Assembly: GCF_003702045.1 (NCBI RefSeq)
Contig: NZ_RBTP01000043.1
Coordinates: forward strand, 41,026 to 105,025
From: Pseudomonas viridiflava
GTDB taxonomy: Bacteria > Pseudomonadota > Gammaproteobacteria > Pseudomonadales > Pseudomonadaceae
Direction of reading: 5' to 3'
DNA length: 64,000 nucleotides
The position numbers and the translations under genes are program-made. Shown in pieces: positions 16,895-25,377 of the stretch. Each line of letters opens with the position of its first letter. Position 1 is the stretch's first letter. The notes beneath the pieces were generated by a model. It saw nothing but the letters and a program-made list of their open reading frames with translations, was not told the origin of the DNA and did no database searches.

Positions 16895-18234
16895 ATCAGG
16901 TCCTTAAACCCTCAACCCTGCTCCTACGCTGGCTTGGCGCATTGCTGGGCGTTGCCGTGCTGCTCGGCGTGCTCAATGCGTTGGGGATCGATTATCCCCG
17001 GCAGGTCGATACCCTTTATTGGAGCGCGATGCTGGCGCTGACCGGGGTGTGTCTATTTGACGGATTTCGCCTGACACGCCTGCCCTCCCCGCGCCTCTCG
17101 CGCCATCTGCCAGGCAGTCTGGCGCTGAACCGCTGGAACGAAGTACGGCTGGACGTCGAACATGACAGTGCCGTCCCGCTGAACATCAGCGTCATTGATC
17201 ATCTGCCAGCTGGCCTGACGTCCGAGAACCTGCCGCAGACCCTTGAGGTCGCCAGTCGGGGTAAAGCTCAAATGGGTTACCGGGTGCGCCCCCTCAAACG
17301 CGGTCACTTCACGTTCGAGCAATGCGAACTGAATCTGCAAAGCGGTCTGCGCCTATGGTCAGCACGGCGTCGCCTCCCTCTGCAAGGCAGCACACGCGTT
17401 TATCCTGACTTCGCTCGTCTGTATGACGGCCAGTTGCTGGCGGTGGAAAACTGGCTCAGCCAGATCGGGGTGCGCCACTCGCAACGCCGCGGCCTGGGGC
17501 TGGAATTCAACCAGTTGCGAGAGTTTCGCGAAGGCGACAGCCTGCGCCAGATCGACTGGAAAGCAACCGCCCGGCAACGCGCGCCCATCGCCCGCGAATA
17601 TCAGGACGAGCGGGATCAGCAGATCGTGTTCATGCTGGACTGCGGGCGCCGCATGCGCAGCCAGGACGGCGACCTTTCCCACTTCGATCACGCACTCAAT
17701 GCCTGCCTGCTCCTTAGCTACGTTGCCTTGCGTCAAGGGGATTCAGTGGGCTTGATGACGTTTGCAGGCGAGCAGAACCGTTACCTGTCCCCGGTTAAAG
17801 GCCACAGCCAGTTGAACCTGCTGCTCAACAGCGTCTATGACCTGCAGACGACTCAGCGACCTGCCGATTACAGTGCAGCCGTCAATCAACTGCTGATTCG
17901 CCAGAAAAGACGAGCCTTGGTGGTGCTGGTCACCAACCTGCGCGACGAAGACGATGAAGAGCTGCTCGCGGCCGTCAATCGGCTCGGTCGTCGACACCGC
18001 GTGCTGGTGGCAAGCCTCAGAGAAGAAGTACTGGACAGCCTCCGGCACTCACCGATACAGACGTACGACGAGGCGCTGAGCTATTGCGGGACCGTGAACT
18101 TTCTAAATGCGCGTGCAACGTTGCATGACCGGATGGTCGCGCATGGCATCAATGTGTTGGACGTGCGCCCGGGAGAATTGGGCGCACAGTTGGTCACTCG
18201 CTACCTCGGCTGGAAGAAAGCTGGAACGCTCTGA
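16891..18234 (+). CDS. DUF58-domain protein, partner of MoxR
   Basis: A 447-residue protein whose TTG start at 16891 overlaps the TGA of the MoxR gene. Two hydrophobic helices lie near the N-terminus (about 8-55). The DUF58 signature is clear at about 205-240 (REFREGDSLRQIDWKATAR), followed by a von Willebrand A-like fold with FMLDCGRRM. In MoxR systems the DUF58 protein is the presumed adaptor or client-binding partner. It is the last gene of the six-gene operon; a converging PilZ gene follows within 25 bp. Confidence 0.85.
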   Translation: MNQVLKPSTLLLRWLGALLGVAVLLGVLNALGIDYPRQVDTLYWSAMLALTGVCLFDGFRLTRLPSPRLSRHLPGSLALNRWNEVRLDVEHDSAVPLNISVIDHLPAGLTSENLPQTLEVASRGKAQMGYRVRPLKRGHFTFEQCELNLQSGLRLWSARRRLPLQGSTRVYPDFARLYDGQLLAVENWLSQIGVRHSQRRGLGLEFNQLREFREGDSLRQIDWKATARQRAPIAREYQDERDQQIVFMLDCGRRMRSQDGDLSHFDHALNACLLLSYVALRQGDSVGLMTFAGEQNRYLSPVKGHSQLNLLLNSVYDLQTTQRPADYSAAVNQLLIRQKRRALVVLVTNLRDEDDEELLAAVNRLGRRHRVLVASLREEVLDSLRHSPIQTYDEALSYCGTVNFLNARATLHDRMVAHGINVLDVRPGELGAQLVTRYLGWKKAGTL

Positions 18235-18257
18235 CCAGCTTCCCCAACCGAAACATT

Positions 18258-18617
18258 TCACGCCGACGCTTCAAGCGTCGGGTAGAAACAAAAGTACCGC
18301 CGCAGGATCAACACCAGACCCAGATAGTCTTCCGACGCCTCGGCAAGCTCAAAACCGGAATCGTAGCAACCGGGCGTTTCATCTTCATGGCACCACAAGC
18401 ACGTCGCGCTGACATCAATCATTTTAAGCCCGTCACTGCGAGGCATTTTGACACGCAGATCAAATCTGGCACCTACCAACAGAGGAATACTGCTGATCAA
18501 CATCAAACCTTCCTCGGAAACATTACCCAGACAACCGAGTGGACGGTCGGTGTGACGATTGAAAACCTGAAGATACTCCTGCAATTGGTGTCGTTCGATT
18601 TTTCGATCTTTAAGCAT
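18258..18617 (-). CDS. Single-domain PilZ protein, probable c-di-GMP receptor
   Basis: A 119-residue protein consisting essentially of a PilZ domain. Both ligand motifs are intact: RxxxR at Arg5-Arg9 (RKIER) and NxSxxG at Asn32, Ser34 and Gly37 (NVSEEG). Binding of cyclic di-GMP is therefore expected. The output is unknown; single-domain PilZ proteins usually act on a partner protein. The gene converges with the DUF58 gene. Its leader contains a perfect small hairpin at 18635-18651. Confidence 0.82.
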   Translation of the reverse strand: MLKDRKIERHQLQEYLQVFNRHTDRPLGCLGNVSEEGLMLISSIPLLVGARFDLRVKMPRSDGLKMIDVSATCLWCHEDETPGCYDSGFELAEASEDYLGLVLILRRYFCFYPTLEASA

Positions 18618-18634
18618 GGCAGGCCACCTTCAGA

Positions 18635-18651
18635 GACCATTGAACATGGTC
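18635..18651 (-). promoter_or_regulatory. Perfect hairpin in the leader of the PilZ gene
   Basis: On the mRNA strand the sequence reads gaccat, loop gttca, atggtc: a 6-bp perfect stem ending about 17 bp upstream of the PilZ ATG. It could affect translation. Nothing more can be concluded from sequence alone. Confidence 0.35.
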
Positions 18652-18811
18652 ACATAGAACTCTGCTCCCGCAGCCGTACATCAAAATTCCGATGCCGCAG
18701 GAACTCCCTAGACTAGAGCCTTGAGGCCCTTTCATTCCCTTGACAGTCAGCCTAGCGCAAATCCTTCCAAGATCCACCCGAATACGACACCGGTCATCCA
18801 ATCGGGTGTAA

Positions 18812-19186
18812 TTATTTTGAAGCGGGTATCGGCCGCGCGCGCTGTACTGGCGGGTAGTGGCCCAGTTGGGCCAGTGTGTCCAGACGCGCCTTGGCACGAT
18901 ACGCATATTCACTGGCCGGATACTGAGTCATCAGAAATTGGTACGTCTGGGCCGCATCGACGTAAAGCTTCTGGCGCTCCAGGCACTGTCCACGCAACAT
19001 CGACACCTCAGGCTGCACATAGCGCCGCTCGCGGCTCTGACGTTCGACCTTGGACAGATCGAGCATCACTCGATCACAGTCACCTTCCTGATAGGCGCGG
19101 TAGGCATGATCCAGATTGGAGTTCATTGCCCAACGGGTGCAACCGCTGACCGCAGCCAGTAATACAACAATCGTTACAATACGCAT
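18812..19186 (-). CDS. Small TPR-like lipoprotein
   Basis: The true start is the ATG at 19186, preceded by a clear aggagag ribosome site; the frame is open further upstream. The 124-residue product starts with a signal peptide and lipobox VSGC (Cys16). A helical repeat region follows (AYRAYQEGDCDRVMLDLSKVE, then AAQTYQFLMTQYPASEYAYRAKARL) resembling tetratricopeptide repeats. It is likely anchored to the outer membrane as a scaffold for other proteins. Its function is unknown. It is divergent from pykA. Confidence 0.7.
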   Translation of the reverse strand: MRIVTIVVLLAAVSGCTRWAMNSNLDHAYRAYQEGDCDRVMLDLSKVERQSRERRYVQPEVSMLRGQCLERQKLYVDAAQTYQFLMTQYPASEYAYRAKARLDTLAQLGHYPPVQRARPIPASK

Positions 19187-19362
19187 GGGACTCTCCTGTT
19201 CTCTGCCATTTATCGGCTCGATATCCAATTTCTTCAGGTCAATCGAGCACCGGCCGTCAGCCGATTGCCCTGCCCTCGTGCAGCGAGGTAGTGCAAAGGA
19301 ACAATGACTAAACACACAGACAGGAGTAGCCTCTCGCTGCGCTTCAATTAAGGAGTTTGTGC

Positions 19363-20814
19363 ATGACCGTTCGTCGCACCAAAATCGTCGCCACCCTTGG
19401 CCCTGCCAGTAACTCGCCGGAAGTCATCGAACAACTGATCCTTTCGGGTCTTGATGTTGCTCGCTTGAACTTCTCCCACGGCACGCCGGATGAGCACAAG
19501 GCTCGCGCCAAGCTGATCCGTGAAATCGCCGCCAGACACGGGCGCTTCGTCGCTCTGCTGGGCGACCTGCAAGGCCCCAAGATTCGTATCGCCAAGTTCA
19601 CAGACAAGCGGATCGAGCTGAAAGTAGGTGACAAGTTCACCTTCTCCACCGCTCACCCGCTGACCAGTGGCAACCAGCAGATCGTGGGCATCGACTACCC
19701 GGATCTGGTCAAGGATTGCGGCGTAGGCGACGAGCTGTTGCTCGACGACGGTCGCGTGGTCATGCGCGTCGACACTCAGACCGCTGACGAACTGCACTGC
19801 ACCGTGTTGATCGGTGGCCCGTTGTCGGACCACAAAGGCATCAACCGTCGCGGCGGTGGCCTGACAGCGCCTGCGCTGACTGAAAAAGACAAGCTGGACA
19901 TCAAGCTCGCTGCCGAAATGGACCTGGACTACCTGGCCGTTTCCTTCCCGCGCGACGCTGCCGACATGGAATACGCCCGCAAACTGCGTGACGAGTCCGG
20001 CGGCACCGCCTGGCTGGTGGCGAAGATCGAACGCGCCGAAGCCGTTGCCAACGACGAAGTGCTCGACGAACTGATTCGCGCCAGTGACGCGGTCATGGTT
20101 GCCCGCGGCGACCTGGGTGTCGAGATCGGCGACGCCGAACTGGTCGGCGTTCAGAAACGCATCATCCTGCACGCACGTCGCCACAACAAAGCGGTGATCG
20201 TGGCAACGCAGATGATGGAGTCGATGATTTCAAGCCCCATGCCGACCCGCGCAGAAGTGTCCGACGTGGCCAACGCCGTGCTCGACTACACCGACGCCGT
20301 CATGCTGTCGGCTGAAAGTGCGGCCGGTTCCTACCCGATCGAAGCGGTTCAGGCGATGGCGCGCATCTGCGTCGGCGCTGAAAAGCACCCGACCGGCAAG
20401 ACCTCCAGCCACCGCATCGGTCACTCGTTCACGCGCTGTGACGAAAGCATCGCGCTGGCGGCCATGTACACCGCCAACCACTTCCCAGGCGTGAAAGCGA
20501 TCATTGCATTGACTGAAAGCGGCTACACCCCGCTGATCATGTCGCGCATTCGCTCCTCGGTGCCGATCTACGCGTTCTCCCCGCACCGTGGCACTCAGGC
20601 CCGCGCGGCGATGTTCCGTGGCGTCTACACCGTACCGTTCGACCCGGCAGCCCTGCCGCCAGGTCAGGTCAGCCAGGCAGCCGTCGACGAGCTGCTCAAG
20701 CGCGGTCTGGTCGAGCAAGGCGACTGGGTCATCCTGACCAAGGGCGACAGCTACCACACCATCGGTGGCACCAACGGCATGAAGATCCTGCACGTCGGCG
20801 ATCCATTGGTCTGA
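19363..20814 (+). CDS. pykA: Pyruvate kinase II (PykA)
   Basis: A 483-residue protein. The ATG at 19363 is preferred because AAGGAG lies 7 bp upstream; a TTG two codons earlier is less likely. Landmarks are TKIVATLGPASNSPE near the N-terminus, the KIERAEAV Lys segment, the VMVARGDLGVEI catalytic-loop motif, and ATQMMESM. It converts phosphoenolpyruvate and ADP to pyruvate and ATP at the end of Entner-Doudoroff catabolism. In Pseudomonas the pykA-type enzyme is the main isozyme. It appears monocistronic, with a strong terminator after it. Confidence 0.95.
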   Translation: MTVRRTKIVATLGPASNSPEVIEQLILSGLDVARLNFSHGTPDEHKARAKLIREIAARHGRFVALLGDLQGPKIRIAKFTDKRIELKVGDKFTFSTAHPLTSGNQQIVGIDYPDLVKDCGVGDELLLDDGRVVMRVDTQTADELHCTVLIGGPLSDHKGINRRGGGLTAPALTEKDKLDIKLAAEMDLDYLAVSFPRDAADMEYARKLRDESGGTAWLVAKIERAEAVANDEVLDELIRASDAVMVARGDLGVEIGDAELVGVQKRIILHARRHNKAVIVATQMMESMISSPMPTRAEVSDVANAVLDYTDAVMLSAESAAGSYPIEAVQAMARICVGAEKHPTGKTSSHRIGHSFTRCDESIALAAMYTANHFPGVKAIIALTESGYTPLIMSRIRSSVPIYAFSPHRGTQARAAMFRGVYTVPFDPAALPPGQVSQAAVDELLKRGLVEQGDWVILTKGDSYHTIGGTNGMKILHVGDPLV

Positions 20815-20831
20815 CGTCCAGCGCACCACGC

Positions 20832-20865
20832 AAAAGCCCCGACTCGCGAGAGCCGGGGCTTTTTT
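20832..20865 (+). terminator. Rho-independent terminator of pykA
   Basis: The stem aaaagccccg pairs with cggggctttt around a short loop and runs into a T-run, starting 17 bp after the pykA stop. Confidence 0.92.
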
Positions 20866-20885
20866 GTGACTCGTGGCATGCCTGT

Positions 20886-20935
20886 CTTGGGGGAGCGGAC
20901 CGGGCGGCGCTGCGCTTGTCCGCGAAACCGACTTC
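20886..20935 (+). repeat. REP-like palindromic element
   Basis: The sequence ggggagcggaccgggcggcg followed by cttgtccgcgaaa has the typical imperfect palindrome of Pseudomonas REP elements (gggagcggac ... gtccgcgaa). It lies just after the pykA terminator. Confidence 0.6.
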
Positions 20936-20969
20936 CATATAACGAAAGCTCAGCATCGTCTAAACCGGG

Positions 20970-21037
20970 GTTTTCGCGAGCAAGCTCGCTCCCACGGGAG
21001 TCCGCATATCAACGTGGGCGAGCTTGCTCGCGAAAAC
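20970..21037. repeat. Inverted REP pair (REPIN/BIME)
   Basis: A copy of ttttcgcgagcaagctcgct at 20971-20990 (continuing cccacg) is mirrored at 21013-21036 (cgtgggcgagcttgctcgcg and on). The two are separated by about 16 bp. Each half is itself a palindrome. This head-to-head pair is the usual mobile unit of Pseudomonas REPs, spread in trans by a RAYT transposase that is not in this window. Confidence 0.85.
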
Positions 21038-21122
21038 AGTACAAGCCACACATTCCACTCATCGCCCAGTTGCGAAGGCAGAGCGTTCTCCAACGAACTG
21101 CATACCGACAGCTCGCCTCATA

Positions 21123-22061
21123 CTACTCTCGGCGAACGAACACATCCGCCAGCAACTGATTACGCGGCAACCCTGCCAGATACAAACGCTTGGCAAACAC
21201 CTCGACACTCTCCGGACTGCCACACACCAACGCCATCGCCTGACGCGACAGCAGGCGCAGCTCGGCCAGCGCATCCTGAAGCGTCTCTTGCGTAATGAGC
21301 TGAACCTGCAACAGCGGGTGAACCGCTGCCAGTGCCTGCAGTTCAGAGGCCAGGTAGTGTTCCTGAGCGTCATGCGCCAGATGAATCAAGCGAATTGCGC
21401 CCTGATGCTCCTGCCGTAAAGCCTCACGCAAGACGCCCCATAACGGTCCCAGCCCAGTACCGGCGGCCAACAACAAAAGCGGTTTGTCCTGCCAGTCCGG
21501 GTCGTAACGCAGCGCTCCGCCGCGCAGTTCGCCCAGCCTTAAACCATCGCCTACCTTCAACTGACGCGCATGGTCGCAAAAAGCGCCGGGGTGCCGGCAG
21601 TCGAGATGAAACTCCAGAAACCCGTCATCGCCCGGCAGGCTCGCCAGCGAGTAAGGCCGCGCCACGCCCTGCTCCGTCCACAGCACCTGATGCTGCCCGG
21701 CGCGATACCGCAGCGGCTTGCCCGGTTCCAGACGCAAACGCATCACCGTGGGGCTGAGCCAGTCGCAGCTCTGCACCGTGGCAGGCAAACCGTCCAGCAG
21801 CGGGTCGTACACCTCGACCGTCAAGTCCTGAACCACCTTGCACTGACACGCCAGCCGCCAGCCCTGCTGACGCTTCTCGGCGGGCAGAGCGGTCGGCAGC
21901 GCGTCCAGCGGATCGCCTTTCACGCAGCGCACCAGACAGGCATGGCAGCTGCCCGCACGGCAACTGTAAGGCACACGAACACCGGCCTGATTCAAGGCGT
22001 CGAGCAGGTTACTGGCTTCGGCCACCGCCCAACTGCGGTCACCGACGTGCAAATGCGGCAT
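21123..22061 (-). CDS. Ferredoxin-type [2Fe-2S] oxidoreductase with FAD/NAD(P) domains
   Basis: A 312-residue protein starting at ATG 22061. The N-terminal plant-type ferredoxin domain has the complete cluster set: Cys34, Cys39, Cys42 (CX4CX2C) and Cys72. Then come a ferredoxin-reductase-like FAD-binding domain (RPYSLASLPGDDG, with the RxYS flavin motif) and an NAD(P)-binding part (LLLLAAGTGLGPLWG). This resembles electron-transfer subunits of oxygenases and phenol hydroxylases, but no oxygenase lies nearby. A reductase here between pykA and fumarase is the standard Pseudomonas order. Its partner is unknown. Confidence 0.82.
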   Translation of the reverse strand: MPHLHVGDRSWAVAEASNLLDALNQAGVRVPYSCRAGSCHACLVRCVKGDPLDALPTALPAEKRQQGWRLACQCKVVQDLTVEVYDPLLDGLPATVQSCDWLSPTVMRLRLEPGKPLRYRAGQHQVLWTEQGVARPYSLASLPGDDGFLEFHLDCRHPGAFCDHARQLKVGDGLRLGELRGGALRYDPDWQDKPLLLLAAGTGLGPLWGVLREALRQEHQGAIRLIHLAHDAQEHYLASELQALAAVHPLLQVQLITQETLQDALAELRLLSRQAMALVCGSPESVEVFAKRLYLAGLPRNQLLADVFVRRE

Positions 22062-22240
22062 CAAAGCGCCCCGTGCAGAAAATAACGGCGATTGTACAGA
22101 CTGGCCTGTCGGGCGGGTTATACTGCCGCGCCTTTTTGCGCCCGCTACGGCTACCCTGACAGCTCTGGTTCAAGCCGCAGTCCCCGACTGTCGCCGATAG
22201 CGTAATTGAATGTTCCCGTCCTTACAGAGGAGCGCGCCGC

Positions 22241-23764
22241 ATGACCGTGATCAAGCAAGACGACCTGATTCAGAGCGTTGCAGACGCCCTGCAATTCATT
22301 TCCTACTACCACCCCGTAGATTTCATCCAGGCCATGCACGAGGCGTATCTGCGTGAAGAGTCGCCTGCCGCCCGCGACTCCATCGCCCAGATCCTGATCA
22401 ACTCGCGCATGTGCGCGACCGGTCATCGCCCGATCTGCCAGGACACCGGCATCGTCACCGTTTTCGTACGCGTCGGCATGGACGTACGCTGGGATGGCGC
22501 AACGATGGGCCTGGACGACATGATCAACGAAGGCGTGCGTCGCGCCTACAACCTGCCTGAAAACGTACTGCGCGCCTCGATCCTGGCCGACCCGGCCGGT
22601 GCTCGCAAGAATACCAAGGACAACACCCCCGCGGTCATTCACTACTCCATCGTCCCGGGTAACACCGTGGAAGTGGACGTGGCGGCCAAGGGCGGCGGCT
22701 CGGAAAACAAATCGAAGATGGCGATGCTCAACCCGTCCGACTCGATCGTCGACTGGGTCCTGAAAACCGTGCCGACAATGGGCGCGGGCTGGTGCCCACC
22801 GGGCATGCTCGGCATCGGCATCGGCGGCACCGCCGAGAAGGCAGCAGTCATGGCCAAGGAAGTGTTGATGGAGTCCATCGACATTCATGAGCTCAAGGCA
22901 CGCGGCCCACAGAATCGCATCGAAGAGATGCGCCTGGAGCTGTTCGAGAAGGTCAACCAACTGGGCATCGGCGCTCAGGGCCTGGGCGGTCTGACCACCG
23001 TGCTCGACGTCAAGATTATGGACTACCCGACCCACGCCGCCTCGCTGCCGGTGTGCATGATCCCCAACTGCGCCGCCACGCGCCACGCGCACTTCGTGCT
23101 CGACGGCACCGGCCCGGCCTCACTGGAAGCGCCATCGCTGGACGCTTACCCGGAAATCGTCTGGGAAGCCGGCCCATCTGCCCGCCGCGTCAACCTCGAC
23201 ACCCTGACCCCGGAAGACGTGCAGAGCTGGAAGCCGGGCGAAACCGTCCTGCTCAACGGCAAAATGCTCACCGGCCGCGACGCCGCGCACAAGCGCATGG
23301 TCGAAATGCTCAACAAGGGCGAAACCCTGCCGGTCGACCTCAAAGGTCGCTTCATCTACTACGTCGGTCCGGTTGATCCAGTGCGCGAAGAAGTCGTTGG
23401 CCCAGCGGGTCCGACGACGGCCACGCGCATGGACAAATTCACCCGTCAAATCCTCGACCAGACAGGCCTCTTGGGCATGATCGGCAAATCCGAGCGCGGC
23501 CCGACCGCCATCGAAGCCATTCGTGACCACAAAGCCGTCTACCTCATGGCCGTCGGCGGCGCCGCCTACCTCGTCGCCCAGGCGATCAAGAAATCCAAGG
23601 TCGTTGCCTTCGCCGAACTGGGCATGGAAGCGATCTACGAGTTCGAGGTCAAGGACATGCCGGTGACCGTTGCCGTAGACAGCAGCGGCGAGTCCGTCCA
23701 CATCACCGGCCCCGCGATCTGGCAGAAGAAGATCAGCGACAGCCTGGCGGTGGAAGTGCAGTAA
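22241..23764 (+). CDS. Class I (iron-sulfur) fumarate hydratase
   Basis: A 507-residue protein of the oxygen-sensitive [4Fe-4S] fumarase class. It has both the N-terminal alpha region (MCATGHRPICQDTGIV, with a cluster Cys) and the C-terminal beta region (FIYYVGPVDPVREEVVGPAGPTTATRM). It interconverts fumarate and malate in the TCA cycle. The ATG at 22241 follows an agaggag ribosome site. A likely promoter element, ttatact, is at 22118-22124. The gene is monocistronic and ends in a strong terminator. Symbol use (fumA/fumB) varies, so none is given. Confidence 0.93.
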   Translation: MTVIKQDDLIQSVADALQFISYYHPVDFIQAMHEAYLREESPAARDSIAQILINSRMCATGHRPICQDTGIVTVFVRVGMDVRWDGATMGLDDMINEGVRRAYNLPENVLRASILADPAGARKNTKDNTPAVIHYSIVPGNTVEVDVAAKGGGSENKSKMAMLNPSDSIVDWVLKTVPTMGAGWCPPGMLGIGIGGTAEKAAVMAKEVLMESIDIHELKARGPQNRIEEMRLELFEKVNQLGIGAQGLGGLTTVLDVKIMDYPTHAASLPVCMIPNCAATRHAHFVLDGTGPASLEAPSLDAYPEIVWEAGPSARRVNLDTLTPEDVQSWKPGETVLLNGKMLTGRDAAHKRMVEMLNKGETLPVDLKGRFIYYVGPVDPVREEVVGPAGPTTATRMDKFTRQILDQTGLLGMIGKSERGPTAIEAIRDHKAVYLMAVGGAAYLVAQAIKKSKVVAFAELGMEAIYEFEVKDMPVTVAVDSSGESVHITGPAIWQKKISDSLAVEVQ

Positions 23765-23789
23765 GTCATACCGTGCACAGCAAGACATG

Positions 23790-23817
23790 AAAAACCCGGC
23801 GAAAGCCGGGTTTTTTA
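23790..23817 (+). terminator. Rho-independent terminator of the fumarase gene
   Basis: The stem aaaacccggc pairs with gccgggtttt around gaaa and is followed by more Ts, 26 bp after the stop. In the opposite orientation it can also close the RTX remnant. Confidence 0.92.
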
Positions 23818-23830
23818 TAAGCCTTGTAGC

Positions 23831-24720
23831 TCAGACGAACACATCCAGAGGCTTCGCCGGATTGACCCCGATGATATGAATGGGCGACTCATCCAGGTAC
23901 AACCCATCAAACAGAAAAGGAATGTTCTGATGATTGCCACTGAGCGCCACCTGGAACTGCTGGCCCTTGGCGTTGCTTTCAAAGGAGCGCAAGTAAGTAC
24001 GGTCCTGGTCCTCGTTGTATTCAATCTTCAATGTACCGTTGTAACCGTTGCCGTCACGCTCCAAACCAATATCGAGGATATAAAAGGCGTCGCCGTCTTC
24101 GAAGTCGGTAATCAGGCCTGAATAGCTGCCATCTGCCGTCCGGTAACTGTCCTCAACGTTGTAATAAAGGAAAATGTCCCGCCCTTCTCCGCCACTGATG
24201 GTGTCCTTGCCGTAACCGCCCACCATCACATCGTCCCCAGCACCGGCGTTGATCCGGTCATTACCTTGAAAACCGACCAACTGATCGTCGTAGTCACCGC
24301 CATTGAGCGTGTCATTTCCGACGGTGCCGACCACATCCAGATTGTCCCGCGTGAGGGTGTTGACCACTTTCGGCCCGGTGGGATTACCGAAGTCGAAGGC
24401 GTTGCGATTCAGATCGGAGGTGAGATCGCCATTGAACAACACTTCAAATCGATTACCTGCGGCATCCGTTTCCATTGATTTCAAGATTGTCTGAGTGCCT
24501 ACGGCATTGAGTTCGACTTTCAAAGTGCCGTTATAGCCATTGCCCAGCCCCGTGAAGTTCAGACCGGCCAGGTCGATGATGTCGGCCTGAGCCGCGTTGA
24601 AATCGGTAATCAGGTCCCGTGTCTTGATGCCTGAAGTGGCGTGAACGCTGTCCGTGATGGCGTTGAATACGAAATCGTCCGCACCGTTATTGTCGCAGCG
24701 TTGTCGCGGCGGGACTCTTT
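23831..24720 (-). pseudogene. C-terminal remnant of a secreted RTX mannuronan C5-epimerase (AlgE/PsmE-like)
   Basis: The minus-strand frame is open from an in-frame stop near 24720 down to 23831 and has no plausible start at the 5' end; the ATG at 24523 is internal. It encodes two AlgE R-module-like units (IKTRDLITDF, GYNGTLKVELNA, then EDSYRTADGSYSGLITDF and DRTYLRSFESNAKGQQF). Between them are calcium-binding RTX nonapeptides (GNDTLNGGD, GNDRINAGAGDD). Extracellular alginate epimerases of Azotobacter and P. syringae have this tail. The catalytic domain is missing, lost at about 24690. Other RTX exoproteins are possible, but the R-module pattern is specific. Confidence 0.7.
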
Positions 24721-24805
24721 AGACCTGGGGGATCTGGTGCACCTGCGTGGCCGCTGCGAGCACATCCACGTCTTCGAAAAGGCCAGCGGGTTGCGGATTG
24801 ACTAG
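24690..24805 (+). pseudogene. C-terminal fragment of a sugar-type ABC transporter ATPase
   Basis: On the plus strand a short frame reads LDLGDLVHLRGRCEHIHVF, then EKASGLRID and a stop at 24803-24805. This matches the end of MalK/UgpC-type ATP-binding subunits, whose TOBE domain finishes with a similar HLHVFD...G(L/Q)R motif. No Walker motifs or upstream part exist, because the fragment begins where the RTX remnant breaks. Two gene ends are therefore fused tail to tail, the scar of a deletion. The assignment rests on a short motif. Confidence 0.45.
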
Positions 24806-25377
24806 CCCGATAAACCGGTGGATGGCTGCGCGTGGATCTGATCCCGGGTTGGCCGTACGACAGCTGACGTCACCATTGCCGCAACGAAACATTGGTACAA
24901 AGCCCACGCCGTCCCGCCTATGACTACAGCATCAGCCTGGCAAAAAAAGATTCTGACGCCTAGATCCATGGCCAACCAACCAGCGGAGGCTGATCTGTCA
25001 TCTTCGATAGGGCGACTCTTTTGAAAAAACAGATCTCCTGCCTGGCCTGCGGCAAAACAGGTCGTCGGCCAGCGGGAGGATTCGCAGCATGACGGGGCAA
25101 TGGTCGGGCGGGTCGATGGACACGGCGCCACATGCTGCTTTGGGGCGACATTGTGCATGTGCATTCTGTGCAATCGCCGCATCCGTAGATAACCATCGCG
25201 GTGGACGCCCGCGTAGTGAAAAGGCCACGGTATCCCCGTGGTCTTTTCACTTCCCTACCAGCCAGGGATTGGTTCTTTTCGAATACCAATCTATGAGCCG
25301 ATCAGCGCTCTTTCGCAGGCAAGAAGGTCAGTAGCCTTGGCATAACTTTTCAGAAGTAGCCATTAATGAGGTGTGCC
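24806..25377. other. Degenerate intergenic region without a supported gene
   Basis: No frame here has a recognisable domain. Frames such as 24802-25182 on the minus strand look like shadow or decayed sequence. A long imperfect hairpin, gtgaaaagg...cttttcac (25216-25250), stands near the right side and could end transcription from the left. The whole stretch is probably deletion debris. Confidence 0.5.

Noticed and set aside
22151..23092. 313-codon minus-strand frame
   Set aside because: Antisense shadow of fumarase; His/Asp/Gly-rich composition characteristic of shadow frames.
24802..25182. 126-codon minus-strand frame as a possible transposase
   Set aside because: No DDE or other transposase motif, no terminal inverted repeats or target duplications found.
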